Counted from the stretch's first letter, positions 11,837-21,141 are shown. The stretch: 64,000 bases of DNA from Methylobacterium currus (GCF_003058325.1 NZ_CP028844.1:722001-786000), one strand, 5' to 3'. Numbers and translations: made by a program. The notes: generated from the sequence alone by a model not told the origin.

Positions 11837-12760
11837 ATGGCACTGGATAGGCTCGTAGGGATGATGGTGCTGCGGCGCGCCATCGAGCTTGGCAGCATCG
11901 CAGCAGCGGGACGCGCGACAGGTCTCTCGGCGGAGATGGCTGGACAGCATCTCAAGGCGCTGGAGACGCGCCTTGGTGTCCGTTTGCTCAGCCGCACCAC
12001 GCGCCGCCTTGCGCCGACGGATGCCGGACGAGCCTATTACGAACGCTGTGTCGCAGCGCTGGAAGAGATCGCACTGGCGGAGGCAGAAGCGGGCGCTCGT
12101 CAGGCAGAGCCGAGCGGTCGGCTTCGCCTGACCGCACCCCTTGGGTTTGGAAACAGTCTTCTCGCGCCGGCGATTGCAGCGTTTCTCGACCGGCATCCGC
12201 GTGTGGACGTCGAGATTGACTTGTCCGAGAACAAGACCGATCTGCTCACTGGGGATTATGATCTTGCTATTCGGCTCGGCGAACTCGCTCCTTCGAGTCT
12301 CGTGTCGCGTCGGCTCGCCAGTTTTCCGCTGATCCTCGCTGCTTCACCCGCCTATCTTGCGGCATCCGGCATGCCCCAGCATCCCCGAGACCTCGCGCAG
12401 CACGAGGCGTTGATCTATGCGCAGACGGCCGCGCCGATGAAGTGGTCCTTCCTGTCTCGGGATGGGCAGCGGGCGAACGCCACGCTCCAAGGGCGCATCG
12501 TGGCGTCCGACGTCGAGTTCCTCGTCCGCCTCGCCCAGCTCGGCCGGGGCTTGCTGCTCGCACCGAGTTTCCTGCTCGACGAGCATCTGAACACTGGAAG
12601 CTTGGTGGAAGTGATGCCGGGTTGGCACGAGCGCTCGCTTCCGCTTCATCTATTATGGCCGCACCGCGCATTGATCCCAGTGCCCACGCGCGCTTTCATC
12701 GATTTCATGGTTGGCTGGACAGCATCAGAGCTGAAAGTCTCTCACGCATTACGTCTATAA
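11837..12760 (+). CDS. LysR-family transcriptional regulator
   Basis: 307 aa. N-terminal winged helix-turn-helix (SIAAAGRATGLSAEMAGQHL, then LETRLGVRLLSRTTRRL) followed by the LysR substrate-binding domain (from about residue 90). The second recognition-helix turn reads SAEMAGQHLKALE rather than SQPAVSRQIKALE. It probably regulates the divergent hydrolase gene and itself from the 99-bp intergenic region. Ligand unknown. Confidence 0.88.
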   Translation: MALDRLVGMMVLRRAIELGSIAAAGRATGLSAEMAGQHLKALETRLGVRLLSRTTRRLAPTDAGRAYYERCVAALEEIALAEAEAGARQAEPSGRLRLTAPLGFGNSLLAPAIAAFLDRHPRVDVEIDLSENKTDLLTGDYDLAIRLGELAPSSLVSRRLASFPLILAASPAYLAASGMPQHPRDLAQHEALIYAQTAAPMKWSFLSRDGQRANATLQGRIVASDVEFLVRLAQLGRGLLLAPSFLLDEHLNTGSLVEVMPGWHERSLPLHLLWPHRALIPVPTRAFIDFMVGWTASELKVSHALRL

Positions 12761-13000
12761 TTGTTCAACTTAACCCTCGCACGGTCCGAGATTGATGAAT
12801 ATTCCTGATCAAATACATGAGAGAAGAGATTGAAGGATAATTATGATCATTTTTTGACCGAGAGTAGACCATGGCGATACCATCCCTGGACATCATTCTG
12901 CGTATCAGTATTGGGTCATGCAAAAAATTTCGGATGATTGACATTGCTGGAGCCTCATAACGGGCCTTGAAATGCGATCCGAAGCGCCGATACAAATAAC

Positions 13001-13621
13001 TCACGTCAGCAGCTTCAACGTAGCGGCGACCCGTTTTTCTACAAATGTTTTGTCAATCGGGCGTTGACTGAATATTGCTCTGAACCAGGCGGCGGTGGTT
13101 AGGTTCTCAATAATTAAATCGCAGGGATGACTGCCTGCGATCTCACCTCTGTCATAAGCTCGATCGAGAATGACGCTCGCTGCGGCAAAACGGTGATGCC
13201 AGAATGTCCTCATAACCTCCGTTACTTCCTCATCGCCATCGGATGCCGCGATTGCTAATGACAGAGCGACCTTCCTGGTTCTCACGTCAGCCAAGCCTTG
13301 GACGATTTGTTGTAGGAGGTCGGTGAGATCACCTTCCAACGTTCCCGTGTCGGGGATCGTCACGAACTCGTCAGACAAACCGAGAAGCAGGTCTGCCACA
13401 AGCCTCGGGCGCGTCGGCCACCGGCGGTAGAGCGTGCTCGCATCCACGCCCGCTCGGCGCGCGATGTTCCGATACGACAGTTCGGCGTAACCGGTCGCGA
13501 TCAGTTCCTCGTGGACGGCAGCCTTCACCGCCTCGCGAATTTGCGAGCTTCGTCCGCCGGGGCGATCCTTCACGCGATCCAGATCACCGTCCGCCCTGCG
13601 CATTGACGACATGGCCCTCAT
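13001..13621 (-). CDS. TetR/AcrR-family transcriptional regulator
   Basis: 206 aa. The N-terminal TetR helix-turn-helix is YAELSYRNIARRAGVDASTL followed by YRRWPTRPRLVADLL (about residues 45-85). The C-terminal ligand-binding half ends FVEKRVAATLKLLT. No target gene lies divergently within 480 bp; an imperfect palindrome sits immediately upstream of the start, suggesting autoregulation. The region downstream (12761-13000) is AT-rich and shows no convincing gene. Confidence 0.88.
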   Translation of the reverse strand: MRAMSSMRRADGDLDRVKDRPGGRSSQIREAVKAAVHEELIATGYAELSYRNIARRAGVDASTLYRRWPTRPRLVADLLLGLSDEFVTIPDTGTLEGDLTDLLQQIVQGLADVRTRKVALSLAIAASDGDEEVTEVMRTFWHHRFAAASVILDRAYDRGEIAGSHPCDLIIENLTTAAWFRAIFSQRPIDKTFVEKRVAATLKLLT

Positions 13622-13631
13622 CCCCTACCAC

Positions 13632-13653
13632 TAATGCGACATTTGTTGCATTA
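13632..13653. promoter_or_regulatory. Palindromic operator candidate for the TetR gene
   Basis: TAATGCGAC, a 4-base centre, then GTTGCATTA: nine-base arms with one mismatch, placed 10 bp before the TetR start codon. Position and symmetry fit a homodimeric TetR autoregulatory operator. Inference only. Confidence 0.55.
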
Positions 13654-14121
13654 AACGCCTTCCGCGCTCACCGCGGGGGGAGCGCTCAGCCGCCGTTCCC
13701 GTCTCGCTCGGGAGTGCTTGGCCTTGAAGGACCCCAGAAGTTGCGGAAGCTCGTAGCATTGTTGGACGAGATCGTGATCGGGTGCGACCGGAACATGATC
13801 AACGGCCCTTTTCATACCTTCTGTGCGATTGCAGTTTTCCTGCTGGTGTCCGGCAGCCTCTTCGCATTCTTGTCCTAGCTTCGGTTCAATGAGGGAACGG
13901 GCGATTGTCGCGCGGCGGAGGTCGGCTTTCCACCCAAAATCGGACCCTCATGGTCGACGCCCCCACTATCCGCCTTGGAACAACCTACAAGGAGACGTTC
14001 GTGCGGGTTCATGCACGCTCACCATAGTCCGATCTCAGAAATAGATGCGTCATTATTGCCCCTTGCGCTTGGCACGGCTGCGGCTGGACGCCTTGTTTCA
14101 CCATGCCGCAGGAGTGCTGAG
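13654..14121. other. Non-coding stretch
   Basis: About 470 bp between the TetR operator and the next gene. Only short frames without sensible starts or codon bias are seen. Nothing recognisable. Confidence 0.4.
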
Positions 14122-14963
14122 ATGGACGCCGCCGACCACTTGGTGCGCCGGACGCCGCCGCACACCGCACGGCGTCACCGCTACGACGGCGGCCCTGCAC
14201 TCACCCCGCCCAACTCCGCCCGACCTCACCCCTCCCCTCCCCTCCGCACCGCCATCGCGGCCGTCACCGATCCCTGGCCCAACCCGGAGCGCGATCCCCT
14301 CGCCGAGCCGGAGCGGCGGCACGTCACCGTCCACCGCTGCACCGACCTCCTGGGGCGCGAGGCCAGCCACGGCCGCCTCTCGGCGGAGGCGTACCTCGTC
14401 GGGCGCGTGCTGCAGGAAACGTTCGAGCGCCGGGCCGGGGCGCGGGCTCGCCGGAGAGGCGGCAACCGGGTCGATCACACGGTGGCGCACGAGCTGGCGA
14501 TCCTGCGCGCCATCGATGACGGGCGGCTGGTCGAGCGGCTGCTGGACAAGCTCCGCGAGGCGATCGGCACGGTGGGGATGCGGTTCCTGCACCAGGTCCT
14601 GGCCAAGGGGCGGGACTTCGCCGGCATCGCCCGCGGGCTCGGCCGCGGCGACGGGCGGGCGGCGGTGGCCGGGGTGGCGCAGCGGTTTCGCGATCTCCTC
14701 GGGGATGTGGCGGCGGATTGGCTGGCGCGGCAATCGGGCCAGGGGCGGCAGACAGGCCGGATCGTCGGCGCGCCGGCGGCACCGGCCGCGCCAGGCGAGG
14801 CCACGGATGCGGCGGGGTGCCTGGTGCCGGTGGCCCGAGCCTACGCGGTGGGCGCCGACCCGGACGGAGCGTTGCGTTGGCACAGCCGGCCTGGAAGCGG
14901 CGGGCGGCGGAACGGCAGGCCGAGGCCGCCCTCGCCCGCACGCGATCCGCGCGGCGACGGTAG
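14122..14963 (+). pseudogene. Conserved hypothetical protein with frameshifted C-terminus
   Basis: The ATG at 14122 has a GGAG seven bases upstream. The frame encodes a Pro/Arg-rich N-terminus, then a helical segment (RLVERLLDKLREAIGTVGMR, then VAGVAQRFRDLLGDVAADW). The tail VGADPDGALRW changes frame at about 14880: a 2-base insertion (CACA for CA) shifts the expected QPAWKRRAAERQAEAALART tail into another frame ending TAG at 14961-14963. Unshifted, the frame runs to 14994 with an unrelated end. Two more copies of this tail occur at 16764-16897 and 18009-18129, and a piece of the helical part at 17424-17470. Function unknown. Confidence 0.55.
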
Positions 14964-15159
14964 AAAGGCGGATCCGATCGGCTTGATCGGATGAGGGGCC
15001 CGCGACCCGGCTCGGTCACCAGCATTCGCCTGCGGCTGACATTACTGTGGTACAGCATCCTGCAAGGGGGACACCCCGGCCTCAGGCGCGCGACCGGACG
15101 GGCCGACGATGAGCCCGGATTGCCGCTTTGGGCCCCCCTGCCTGCCGAGATCTGACTTC

Positions 15160-16656
15160 ATGACCACGTCCACAGAGCCGAGCACGAAGGCCCTCTTCGG
15201 CATCACCGGCCTCGACGACATCCTGGGTGGTGGCCTCACCCGTAATCGCCTCTACCTGCTCGAGGGCGACCCGGGCACGGGCAAGACCACCATCGCTCTG
15301 CAGTTCCTGCTCGCGGGTGCGGAGGCCGGCGAGGTCGGCCTCTACATCACCCTGTCGGAGACCAAGCAGGAGCTGTGCGACAACGCCACCTCCCACGGCT
15401 GGAGCCTCGACAAGCATCTCGCGGTGTTCGAACTCGTTCCGCCCGAGAGCCTGTTCGAGGAAAGCCAGCAGCAGAGCCTGCTCTACTCATCCGACCTCGA
15501 GCTCGGCGAGAGCACCCGCGCCATCCTGCAGGCGGTCAAGGAGCGCAAGCCTGACCGCATCGTGCTCGACAGCTTGTCGGAGATCCGGCTCCTGGCCGGC
15601 GGCTCCCTGCGCTATCGTCGGCAGATCCTGGCGCTCAAGCACTACTTCGCCGTGCAGGGCGCCACCGTCCTGATGCTCGACGATCTCACGGCCGACGTGA
15701 TGGACAAGGCCGTCCACAGCGTGGCTCAGGGTGTCGTTCGCCTCGAGGAGCTGACACCCGAGTATGGGGCGGAGAGACGACGCCTGCGGATCGCCAAGTA
15801 CCGCGGGCAGCGCTACCGTGGCGGCTACCACGATTTCACCATCGCGACCGGCGGCGCGCAGGTCTTCCCGCGCCTGGTCTCGCTGGAGCACAAGACAGCC
15901 TTCGCACGCACCCAGCGGGCGAGCGGCATCGGCGCCCTCGACGCGCTTCTGGGCGGTGGCATCGAGCAGGGATCGAGCACCCTGATCCTGGGGCCGGCCG
16001 GCGCCGGCAAGTCGCTGTTGGCCATCCAGTACGTGCTCGCGGCCGTCGCTCGCGGCGAGAGGGCCGCGATGTTCGTGTTCGACGAGGAACTGGGCATTCT
16101 TCTCGATCGGACCCGGGAGATGGGGATCCATCTCGAGGCGTTGCGCGACCAGGGGCTGCTCTTCCTTGAGCAGGTCGACGCCGCCGAGCTGTCGCCGGGC
16201 GAATTCGCGCATCAGGTCCGCCGCTGCGTGGACACCCACGCGGTGAAGACCGTGGTGATCGACAGCCTCAACGGCTACCAGGCTGCCATGCCGCAGGAGA
16301 ACGCGCTGATCCTGCACATCCATGAATTGCTGCAATACCTCAACCGGCAGGGGGCGGCGACCTTCCTGACGGTCGCCCAGCACGGGCTCGTCGGCAGCAT
16401 GACGTCGCCGGTCGACCTCACATACCTGGCCGATACCGTCGTGCTGATGCGCTACTTCGAGGCGCGTGGCCAAGTCCGCCGGGCGATCTCCGTCGTGAAG
16501 AAGCGGATGGGCTCGCACGAGGATACGATCCGTGAATACGCGATCGGCTCGTCGGGCCTGACGATCGGCGCGCCGCTGACGCACTTCCAAGGCGTCCTGC
16601 GCGGCGTCCCCGTCTATCTCGGCGACGCCACGGAGCTTGGACCTGCGGCTGACTGA
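15160..16656 (+). CDS. KaiC-like double-domain RecA ATPase
   Basis: 498 aa from the ATG at 15160. Two tandem RecA/KaiC domains: the first has Walker A EGDPGTGKTTIALQFLL (about residue 45), the second GPAGAGKSLLAIQYVL (about residue 285). Repeated entry motifs GITGLDDILGGGL and GIGALDALLGGGI confirm the duplication. At the position of the KaiC Ser-Thr phosphorylation pair the sequence is VDLTYLADT, i.e. Thr-Tyr, so clock-type autophosphorylation is uncertain. No kaiA or kaiB is nearby. Proteobacterial relatives are usually linked to stress or light signalling; here it stands alone between decayed genes, so the partner is unknown. Confidence 0.88.
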   Translation: MTTSTEPSTKALFGITGLDDILGGGLTRNRLYLLEGDPGTGKTTIALQFLLAGAEAGEVGLYITLSETKQELCDNATSHGWSLDKHLAVFELVPPESLFEESQQQSLLYSSDLELGESTRAILQAVKERKPDRIVLDSLSEIRLLAGGSLRYRRQILALKHYFAVQGATVLMLDDLTADVMDKAVHSVAQGVVRLEELTPEYGAERRRLRIAKYRGQRYRGGYHDFTIATGGAQVFPRLVSLEHKTAFARTQRASGIGALDALLGGGIEQGSSTLILGPAGAGKSLLAIQYVLAAVARGERAAMFVFDEELGILLDRTREMGIHLEALRDQGLLFLEQVDAAELSPGEFAHQVRRCVDTHAVKTVVIDSLNGYQAAMPQENALILHIHELLQYLNRQGAATFLTVAQHGLVGSMTSPVDLTYLADTVVLMRYFEARGQVRRAISVVKKRMGSHEDTIREYAIGSSGLTIGAPLTHFQGVLRGVPVYLGDATELGPAAD

Positions 16657-16763
16657 CAACGTCCGGTGACGCTCCCGCAGCCTCGCCGGGTTGATGCTCC
16701 TGCGGGACGCGGCCGATCCCCATCGGGGCCGCGACGCTATGGGTGCGGCGGGGGGGCCTGTTG

Positions 16764-16897
16764 CCGGCGGGACAGGCCTCCGCCCTCGGCACCGATCCGG
16801 ACGGGGCGCTGCGGTGGCAGCCGGCCTGGACGCGGCGGGCGGCGGAGCGGCAAGCCCAGGCCGCCCTCGCCCGCAGGCGGGGCTCGCGGAGGGGGTA
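16764..16897 (+). pseudogene. Second copy of the 'DPDGALRWQPAW' gene tail
   Basis: In frame it reads LPAGQASALGTDPDGALRWQ then PAWTRRAAERQAQAALARRR and GSRRG, stop TAA. It matches the C-terminal tail of the gene at 14122 but lacks the rest. It follows the KaiC-like gene by about 110 bp with no start codon of its own. It appears to be a remnant left by duplication and decay. Confidence 0.5.
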
Positions 16898-16942
16898 AAA
16901 GGCTGGACCGGTCCGGCTCGGTCATGCGAAGCCGTGGCCGTG

Positions 16943-17404
16943 ATGCTGAATTCTGTCGGCACGATCATCAGTGCCTCGATGGGGGCGGTCGCCGTCACGC
17001 TGGTGGTGTCCTGCACGGATGCCGCGCCTGTGACGCTGCCTGATCCCCCGGCACCGATCGCCAGGCCCGCGGAATATGCCTTCGGTGATGTGATCGCCTC
17101 CCTCGACAATCGGGCAGCGAAGGCTGCCCAGGATGCGTTGAGGCCATCCTTCGGACGAGGCATCGAAGTGACCCTCATCGCCCCGGCGAGCACGAATTTC
17201 ACCGCGCTGGCGCGGTGGTACGAGACGCGCGCCCAGGAGGCCGGCTGGCAGCCGATCGCCGATTTCACCGCACGGCTGGGCCGCGGACGGCACGGATTTG
17301 CCTATTCACGCGGCGAGCGCGCCTTCGCGATGGTCTGGATCGACGCGACTGCGCCCGACGGTAGCCGACCGGTCACGGTGATCCGCCTCGGCTGGCCCGG
17401 TTGA
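16943..17404 (+). CDS. Putative lipoprotein, hypothetical
   Basis: 153 aa from the ATG at 16943. The N-terminus is hydrophobic and ends in LVVSC (Cys about residue 24), which fits a lipobox, so the protein is likely lipid-anchored in the periplasm. The mature part contains a conserved-looking block (FTALARWYETRAQEAGWQPI, then FAYSRGERAFAMVWIDA) resembling a small alpha/beta domain, with normal GC-rich codon use. No family is recognised with certainty. Confidence 0.6.
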   Translation: MLNSVGTIISASMGAVAVTLVVSCTDAAPVTLPDPPAPIARPAEYAFGDVIASLDNRAAKAAQDALRPSFGRGIEVTLIAPASTNFTALARWYETRAQEAGWQPIADFTARLGRGRHGFAYSRGERAFAMVWIDATAPDGSRPVTVIRLGWPG

Positions 17405-17423
17405 GCCCGGCTGCCGTGCGCAG

Positions 17424-17470
17424 TGGCTGGGGTGGCGGAGCGCTTCCGCGACCTCCTCACAAGCTCGGGC
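17424..17470 (+). pseudogene. Fragment of the same repeated gene (helical part)
   Basis: Encodes VAGVAERFRDLLT, matching VAGVAQRFRDLLG of the gene at 14122 (about 14665-14703). It is a short orphan piece without start or stop context, another relic of this family. Confidence 0.4.
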
Positions 17471-17633
17471 GGGCCTCGCGGCGGCGATAGGGCCGACGCG
17501 GCACGCGACGCGAAGAAACACCGTGCGACGGCATCGTGTCGATTTAAACCCGGATTTCTTTTACTAGTTATTCTAATGTCAATAATCGCAAAATGTGCTT
17601 TTCAGGGGCATGCCTTTGCGCTAGACGGGCCGA

Positions 17634-17894
17634 ATGGCCCGCCGCGTGACCTATCAGATCTTTGACATGCCGGACGGGCGATTTTCCGTGACGGTGACCA
17701 TCGAGCCGGACAAGACGATGGTCCGCACCGGCTTCGCGACCCAGGCTGACGCCGATGCCTGGGTCGAGGACTTGCGGCACATCATGTCCGCCCTCGGCGC
17801 ACCCGTTGCCCTCGCCTTCCCCGACTATCCCGGATCGCTGCCTCTGAACGAGGTGCTGACCTTCATCCGGACGGCCCCCACGGAGGCCGACTGA
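17634..17894 (+). CDS. Conserved small protein, hypothetical
   Basis: 86 aa. It starts MARRVTYQIFDMPDGRFSVT and continues VTIEPDKTMVRTGFATQADA and DAWVEDLRHIM. The beta-strand/loop/helix pattern, with a 'GF.T...A..W' segment, resembles short DUF-type proteins that occur singly in Methylobacterium-like genomes. Codon use fits local genes, and the 120 bp upstream is AT-rich and promoter-like. Cytoplasmic; role unknown. Confidence 0.6.
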   Translation: MARRVTYQIFDMPDGRFSVTVTIEPDKTMVRTGFATQADADAWVEDLRHIMSALGAPVALAFPDYPGSLPLNEVLTFIRTAPTEAD

Positions 17895-18008
17895 CCGCGC
17901 CTAGCCCGACTTGGGCGGCGATCCTCTCGCCAGGCCGGGGGCGGTTGCGCGTCCCTTAGAGCAACTGCACCGCTCTCCTGAGCCTGAGGCCAGCTTCGGG
18001 GCGCTTGA

Positions 18009-18129
18009 GATGCCGGCGGGCCAAGCCTACGCGATAGGACGTGATCCGGACGGGGCTGCGGTGGCAACCGGCCCGGGATCGGCAGCCGCAGGCAGCGCTC
18101 GCCCGCAAGCGGGCCTCCGGCGGTCCTAG
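18009..18129 (+). pseudogene. Third copy of the 'DPDGALRWQPAW' gene tail
   Basis: Begins MPAGQAYAIGRDPDG, then loses two bases so that LRWQPARDRQPQAALARKRA continues in the next frame. It matches the tails at 14845-14963 and 16764-16897. It is a decayed copy. The surrounding 17895-18350 holds no other gene. Confidence 0.5.
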
Positions 18130-18350
18130 GGTCCAATCGGCGCGATCGGACGGCTCGGGCGCGTGCTCCTCGAACGGCGCAAGCGCTGGCATGTCTTCGC
18201 TTAAGCTGCGGCCAACTCTGTTGGAAGCGATGGGCTAAATTTATTTTTCATGGAAGGGTGCGACCAACACCCCGCAGCGTTATGGTATACTTTATATCTA
18301 TTCATCGTCCCATATAAAGAGTTACAGATAAGAGGGGCGAAACAAAACAG

Positions 18351-19061
18351 ATGGCTCTCGATGTCTTGATCCAGCGGTTAGAACATGCTGGGCCTCTGTT
18401 TCAGATGGAGCGGGATGCTCTCCGAGGATTGACGGTGAAGGCCCATTGCATAAATTCACGACAAGATATTGCGTAAAGGAGATGGGATCAGACTGTGCCC
18501 TTGATCGTGAGTGGCGTCGCCTGCCGCTACAAGCTTCGTCCCGAGAGACAGCGTCGGATCGTGCATGTCCTGCCACCAGGCGATCTCTATGACATCCATG
18601 CCACCGCTCACTTCGCGTCGGATTGGCACCTGGGGGCCCTCACTCGCTGCTCCATCGCCCATGTTCAGCGCCAGGAACTCGAGAGCTTGTCGGCGCAACA
18701 TGCGGGCATCGCTCATTGTGATCGACAACATTCGTTGAGCTGGAAATAGAGCGAGAATGGCTCGTCAATGATATCCGTCCAGCTGAAAAGCGCTTGAGGC
18801 ATCTCTTTTGCGAATTGTCCGTTCGACTGCAGACGATTGGCTTGACATCAAATGATAATTGCAAATTGCGTCTGATGCAGACTGATCCAGCGGACGCAAC
18901 GGCCGTCTCGTTCTTGCACATGAACCGTATTATTCAGTCTTTGCGCAATAGCAGATTGATTTCATACCAGAGAGACTCTATGAGAAGACCTGATTTTCGT
19001 CGATTGTGTGATTTCTCCGAGTTCGATCCGATTTTTTGCATCTATCGGCAAATTTCTAGTT
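18351..19061 (+). pseudogene. Crp/Fnr-family regulator, inactivated
   Basis: The ATG at 18351 opens a Crp/Fnr-type N-terminus (MALDVLIQRLEHAGPL...). A stop TAA interrupts at 18474-18476. The cyclic-nucleotide-like domain then continues in the same frame (VSGVACRYKL, HVLPPGDLYDIH, GALTRCSIAHV). Near 18720-18750 the frame shifts by two, after which REWLVNDIRPAEKRLRHLFC and the helix-turn-helix region follow (TDPADATAVSFLHMNRIIQS). The family end (DFRRLCDFSEFDPIF) is reached around 19050, close to the convergent kinase gene. With one stop and at least one frameshift it cannot make the full protein. Confidence 0.75.
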
Positions 19062-20264
19062 GTTGGCAGAAATTTTATTGGCAAGAGGAAAACTCAATCT
19101 ATAGATCAAGCCACGTGATGAAAATTCGAACTTTGCCTTCGCGCCGAGATCACGCGGCATGATCCGCTCTAAGTAGTTCATCCCGAAGCCATTTTTAGTG
19201 AATGACCCCACCAGTTTTGACGCGCCACTCTCCACCCACGTGATGATGACCCGAGGCATTGTCCCGCGGGACTCGACGCGCCAACTGACCGTCACGGAAC
19301 CACTCGCCTCCGACAGCGCACCGAATTTGAGCGCGTTCGTTGTAAGTTCATGAATTCCGAGCCCGATTATCTCCGCCATTCGCGGTGGGAGATAAATTTT
19401 TGGTCCTTTGATCTTCACTCGATTTTCGCCTGGCGTGTCGAAGGCCAGCAATTCCTGTATCACCAGCCCCCCCAATTCCAAGCGGTACCCACCGGGTTCC
19501 ACGGCGGCACTCTTCACACGCGCGAGGGTGCTTATCCGCCCATCGAGGTGCATGATGTAGTCTTCGGCCGCTTCGTGGGTCTCGGCCGTGCGGCGGGCGA
19601 TCGAGCGTATGGTGGCGAGGGTGTCACGCACCTGCATCTGAAGGTCACGCGTCCCTGGCTCGGATGGATTCCGACGATGGTTTGCATGGTCCGTTGGTCG
19701 GACCTTTCCGGCCAAGCACGCTGCCGCCTGGCTGGTGATCTGGCGCACGCGATGCACCCCCTCCTCGAACGCCTCATCACCGCCCGCGTCGGACTTGATT
19801 TCGCGTTGGAGGGCAATCCAGTGCGTCAGTTCTCCCGCTCGGTTGCGCATCGGTGTGATGTGCCAGTGGAGAAGATAGGTCGTGCCGTCCTTCCGATAAT
19901 TGATTGCGGTGCCCTGGAAAGCTTCTCGCATCTCGAGATCGGACCGGAGGCGGCCCAACACTGCGCGGTCTGTCAAAGGGCCCTGAAGGATGCGTGGCGT
20001 CTTCCCGACAGCCTCCTGGGCGGAATATCCTGTCATTCGGCAGAAGGCGGGATTAACGTATTCAATCACTGGTCCGGGTCGGCTGAGCTGGGGGCCCGTG
20101 ATAATGACAGCCTCTCCAATTCCATCCAGGGCAGCCTTGAAGAGCGAAAAATCCTGTCGAGCGGTGTCAATATCCGCGGCATTTTCATCAATATGATCAT
20201 CATTGTATGTCATTTTGCTAGTCTTGGGTTTTACCGTGATCCCTTGTGCGTGCGAGCTTGGCAT
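19056..20264 (-). CDS. PAS/LOV-like HWE-type sensor kinase lacking phospho-acceptor His
   Basis: 402 aa from the ATG at 20264 (GAGGCG upstream). The N-terminal PAS domain (about residues 30-160) has LOV-like layout (YVNPAFCRMTGYSAQEAVGK) but TPRILQG where LOV photoreceptors have NCRFLQG, so the flavin-binding Cys is missing. The C-terminal HWE/HisKA_2 kinase domain has the N-box IHELTTNALKFGALS and G-box GFGMNYLERIM. The phospho-acceptor motif, usually ELNHRVKNTLAT, reads DLQMQVRDTLAT: the His is Met. It is thus either a dead kinase, an allosteric partner or a recent loss. No response regulator is adjacent. Confidence 0.8.
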   Translation of the reverse strand: MPSSHAQGITVKPKTSKMTYNDDHIDENAADIDTARQDFSLFKAALDGIGEAVIITGPQLSRPGPVIEYVNPAFCRMTGYSAQEAVGKTPRILQGPLTDRAVLGRLRSDLEMREAFQGTAINYRKDGTTYLLHWHITPMRNRAGELTHWIALQREIKSDAGGDEAFEEGVHRVRQITSQAAACLAGKVRPTDHANHRRNPSEPGTRDLQMQVRDTLATIRSIARRTAETHEAAEDYIMHLDGRISTLARVKSAAVEPGGYRLELGGLVIQELLAFDTPGENRVKIKGPKIYLPPRMAEIIGLGIHELTTNALKFGALSEASGSVTVSWRVESRGTMPRVIITWVESGASKLVGSFTKNGFGMNYLERIMPRDLGAKAKFEFSSRGLIYRLSFPLANKISANN

Positions 20265-20560
20265 TGCTGCTCGCCTCGGCGGCAGGGAGCTCAAGGAAAC
20301 CCATATTAGACTGCGCCGGACCCGCGAATATTAAAGATGTGAAGTCGCGGTCGGAAATTATTCCGCGCTCCGGTATTTTTCCAGAGCGCAGCCCTGATCC
20401 AGTATGGCTATATCTCTGGACAGGTCCTGTTGCACCAGGCAAGCCAGTGCGCCCGAGGCCTTGGCGGATTGCCTCGGCCTTGAAGCCTTCGTGTGCATGT
20501 TCATACGGCTGCGCCGCATGGGAAGTGATCAGGTCGGAACGGAGTCTGGCGTGCCTTGGT

Positions 20561-21141
20561 TGGTCTCGCGAGGCGGCGCTCAACACCTACAAGCCCTTCG
20601 CCTGCGGCATCGTCATGCATCCGGCGATCGACGCGGCGGTGCAGCTGCGCAACGAGAACCGGCTGACCCCCGAGCAGATCCAGCGGGTCGACCTCACGGT
20701 GCACCCGCTCGTGCTCGAACTCACCGGTAAGACCGCGCCGCGCTCCGGGCTCGAGGGCAAGTTCAGCATCTACCACGCGGTGGCGGTGGCCCTCGTCGAG
20801 GGGGCGGGCGGCGAGAAGCAGTTCAGCGATCGGGCGGTGCGCGACCCCGTCGTGACGGCCTTACGCGCCAAGATCGTCCCGGCCGTCACCCCGGGCGTGA
20901 AGCCCGAGCAGGTCGACCTGACGATCACGCTCGCGGACGGGCGCATGCTGACGCGCCACATCGAGCACGCGATCGGCAGCGTTGAGAACCCGATGAGCGA
21001 CGGGATCTGGAGCGCAAGTTCACCGACCTCACCGACGGCATCCTGCCCGAGGCGCAGATCCGGCGCGTGATGAGCCTGTGCTGGGATGTGGCGAACCTGA
21101 AGGACGCGGGCGAGGTCGCACGGGCCGGGGTGCAGGCCTGA
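20561..21141 (+). pseudogene. MmgE/PrpD-family 3' fragment
   Basis: Encodes the C-terminal part of an MmgE/PrpD (2-methylcitrate dehydratase-like) protein: EAALNTYKPFACGIVMHPAI, LTPEQIQRVDLTVHPLVLEL, KFSIYHAVAVALVEGAGG and GRMLTRHIEHAIGSVENPMS. A one-base deletion near 21001 shifts the last part (LERKFTDLTDGILPEAQIRR) to another frame ending TGA at 21139-21141. The N-terminal two-thirds of the gene is missing; the break at about 20560 abuts unrelated sequence. Non-functional remnant. Confidence 0.75.

Noticed and set aside
11738..12196. 153-residue N-terminal extension of the alpha/beta-hydrolase
   Set aside because: It lies antisense to the LysR gene and has no domain similarity; ATG 11737 has a ribosome site.
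12765..13004. 79-aa minus-strand frame downstream of the LysR gene
   Set aside because: No ribosome site, odd composition and no recognisable domain.
15487..17268. 593-aa minus-strand reading frame opposite the KaiC-like gene
   Set aside because: It is a long antisense frame caused by high GC; no domain and composition mirrors the sense codons.
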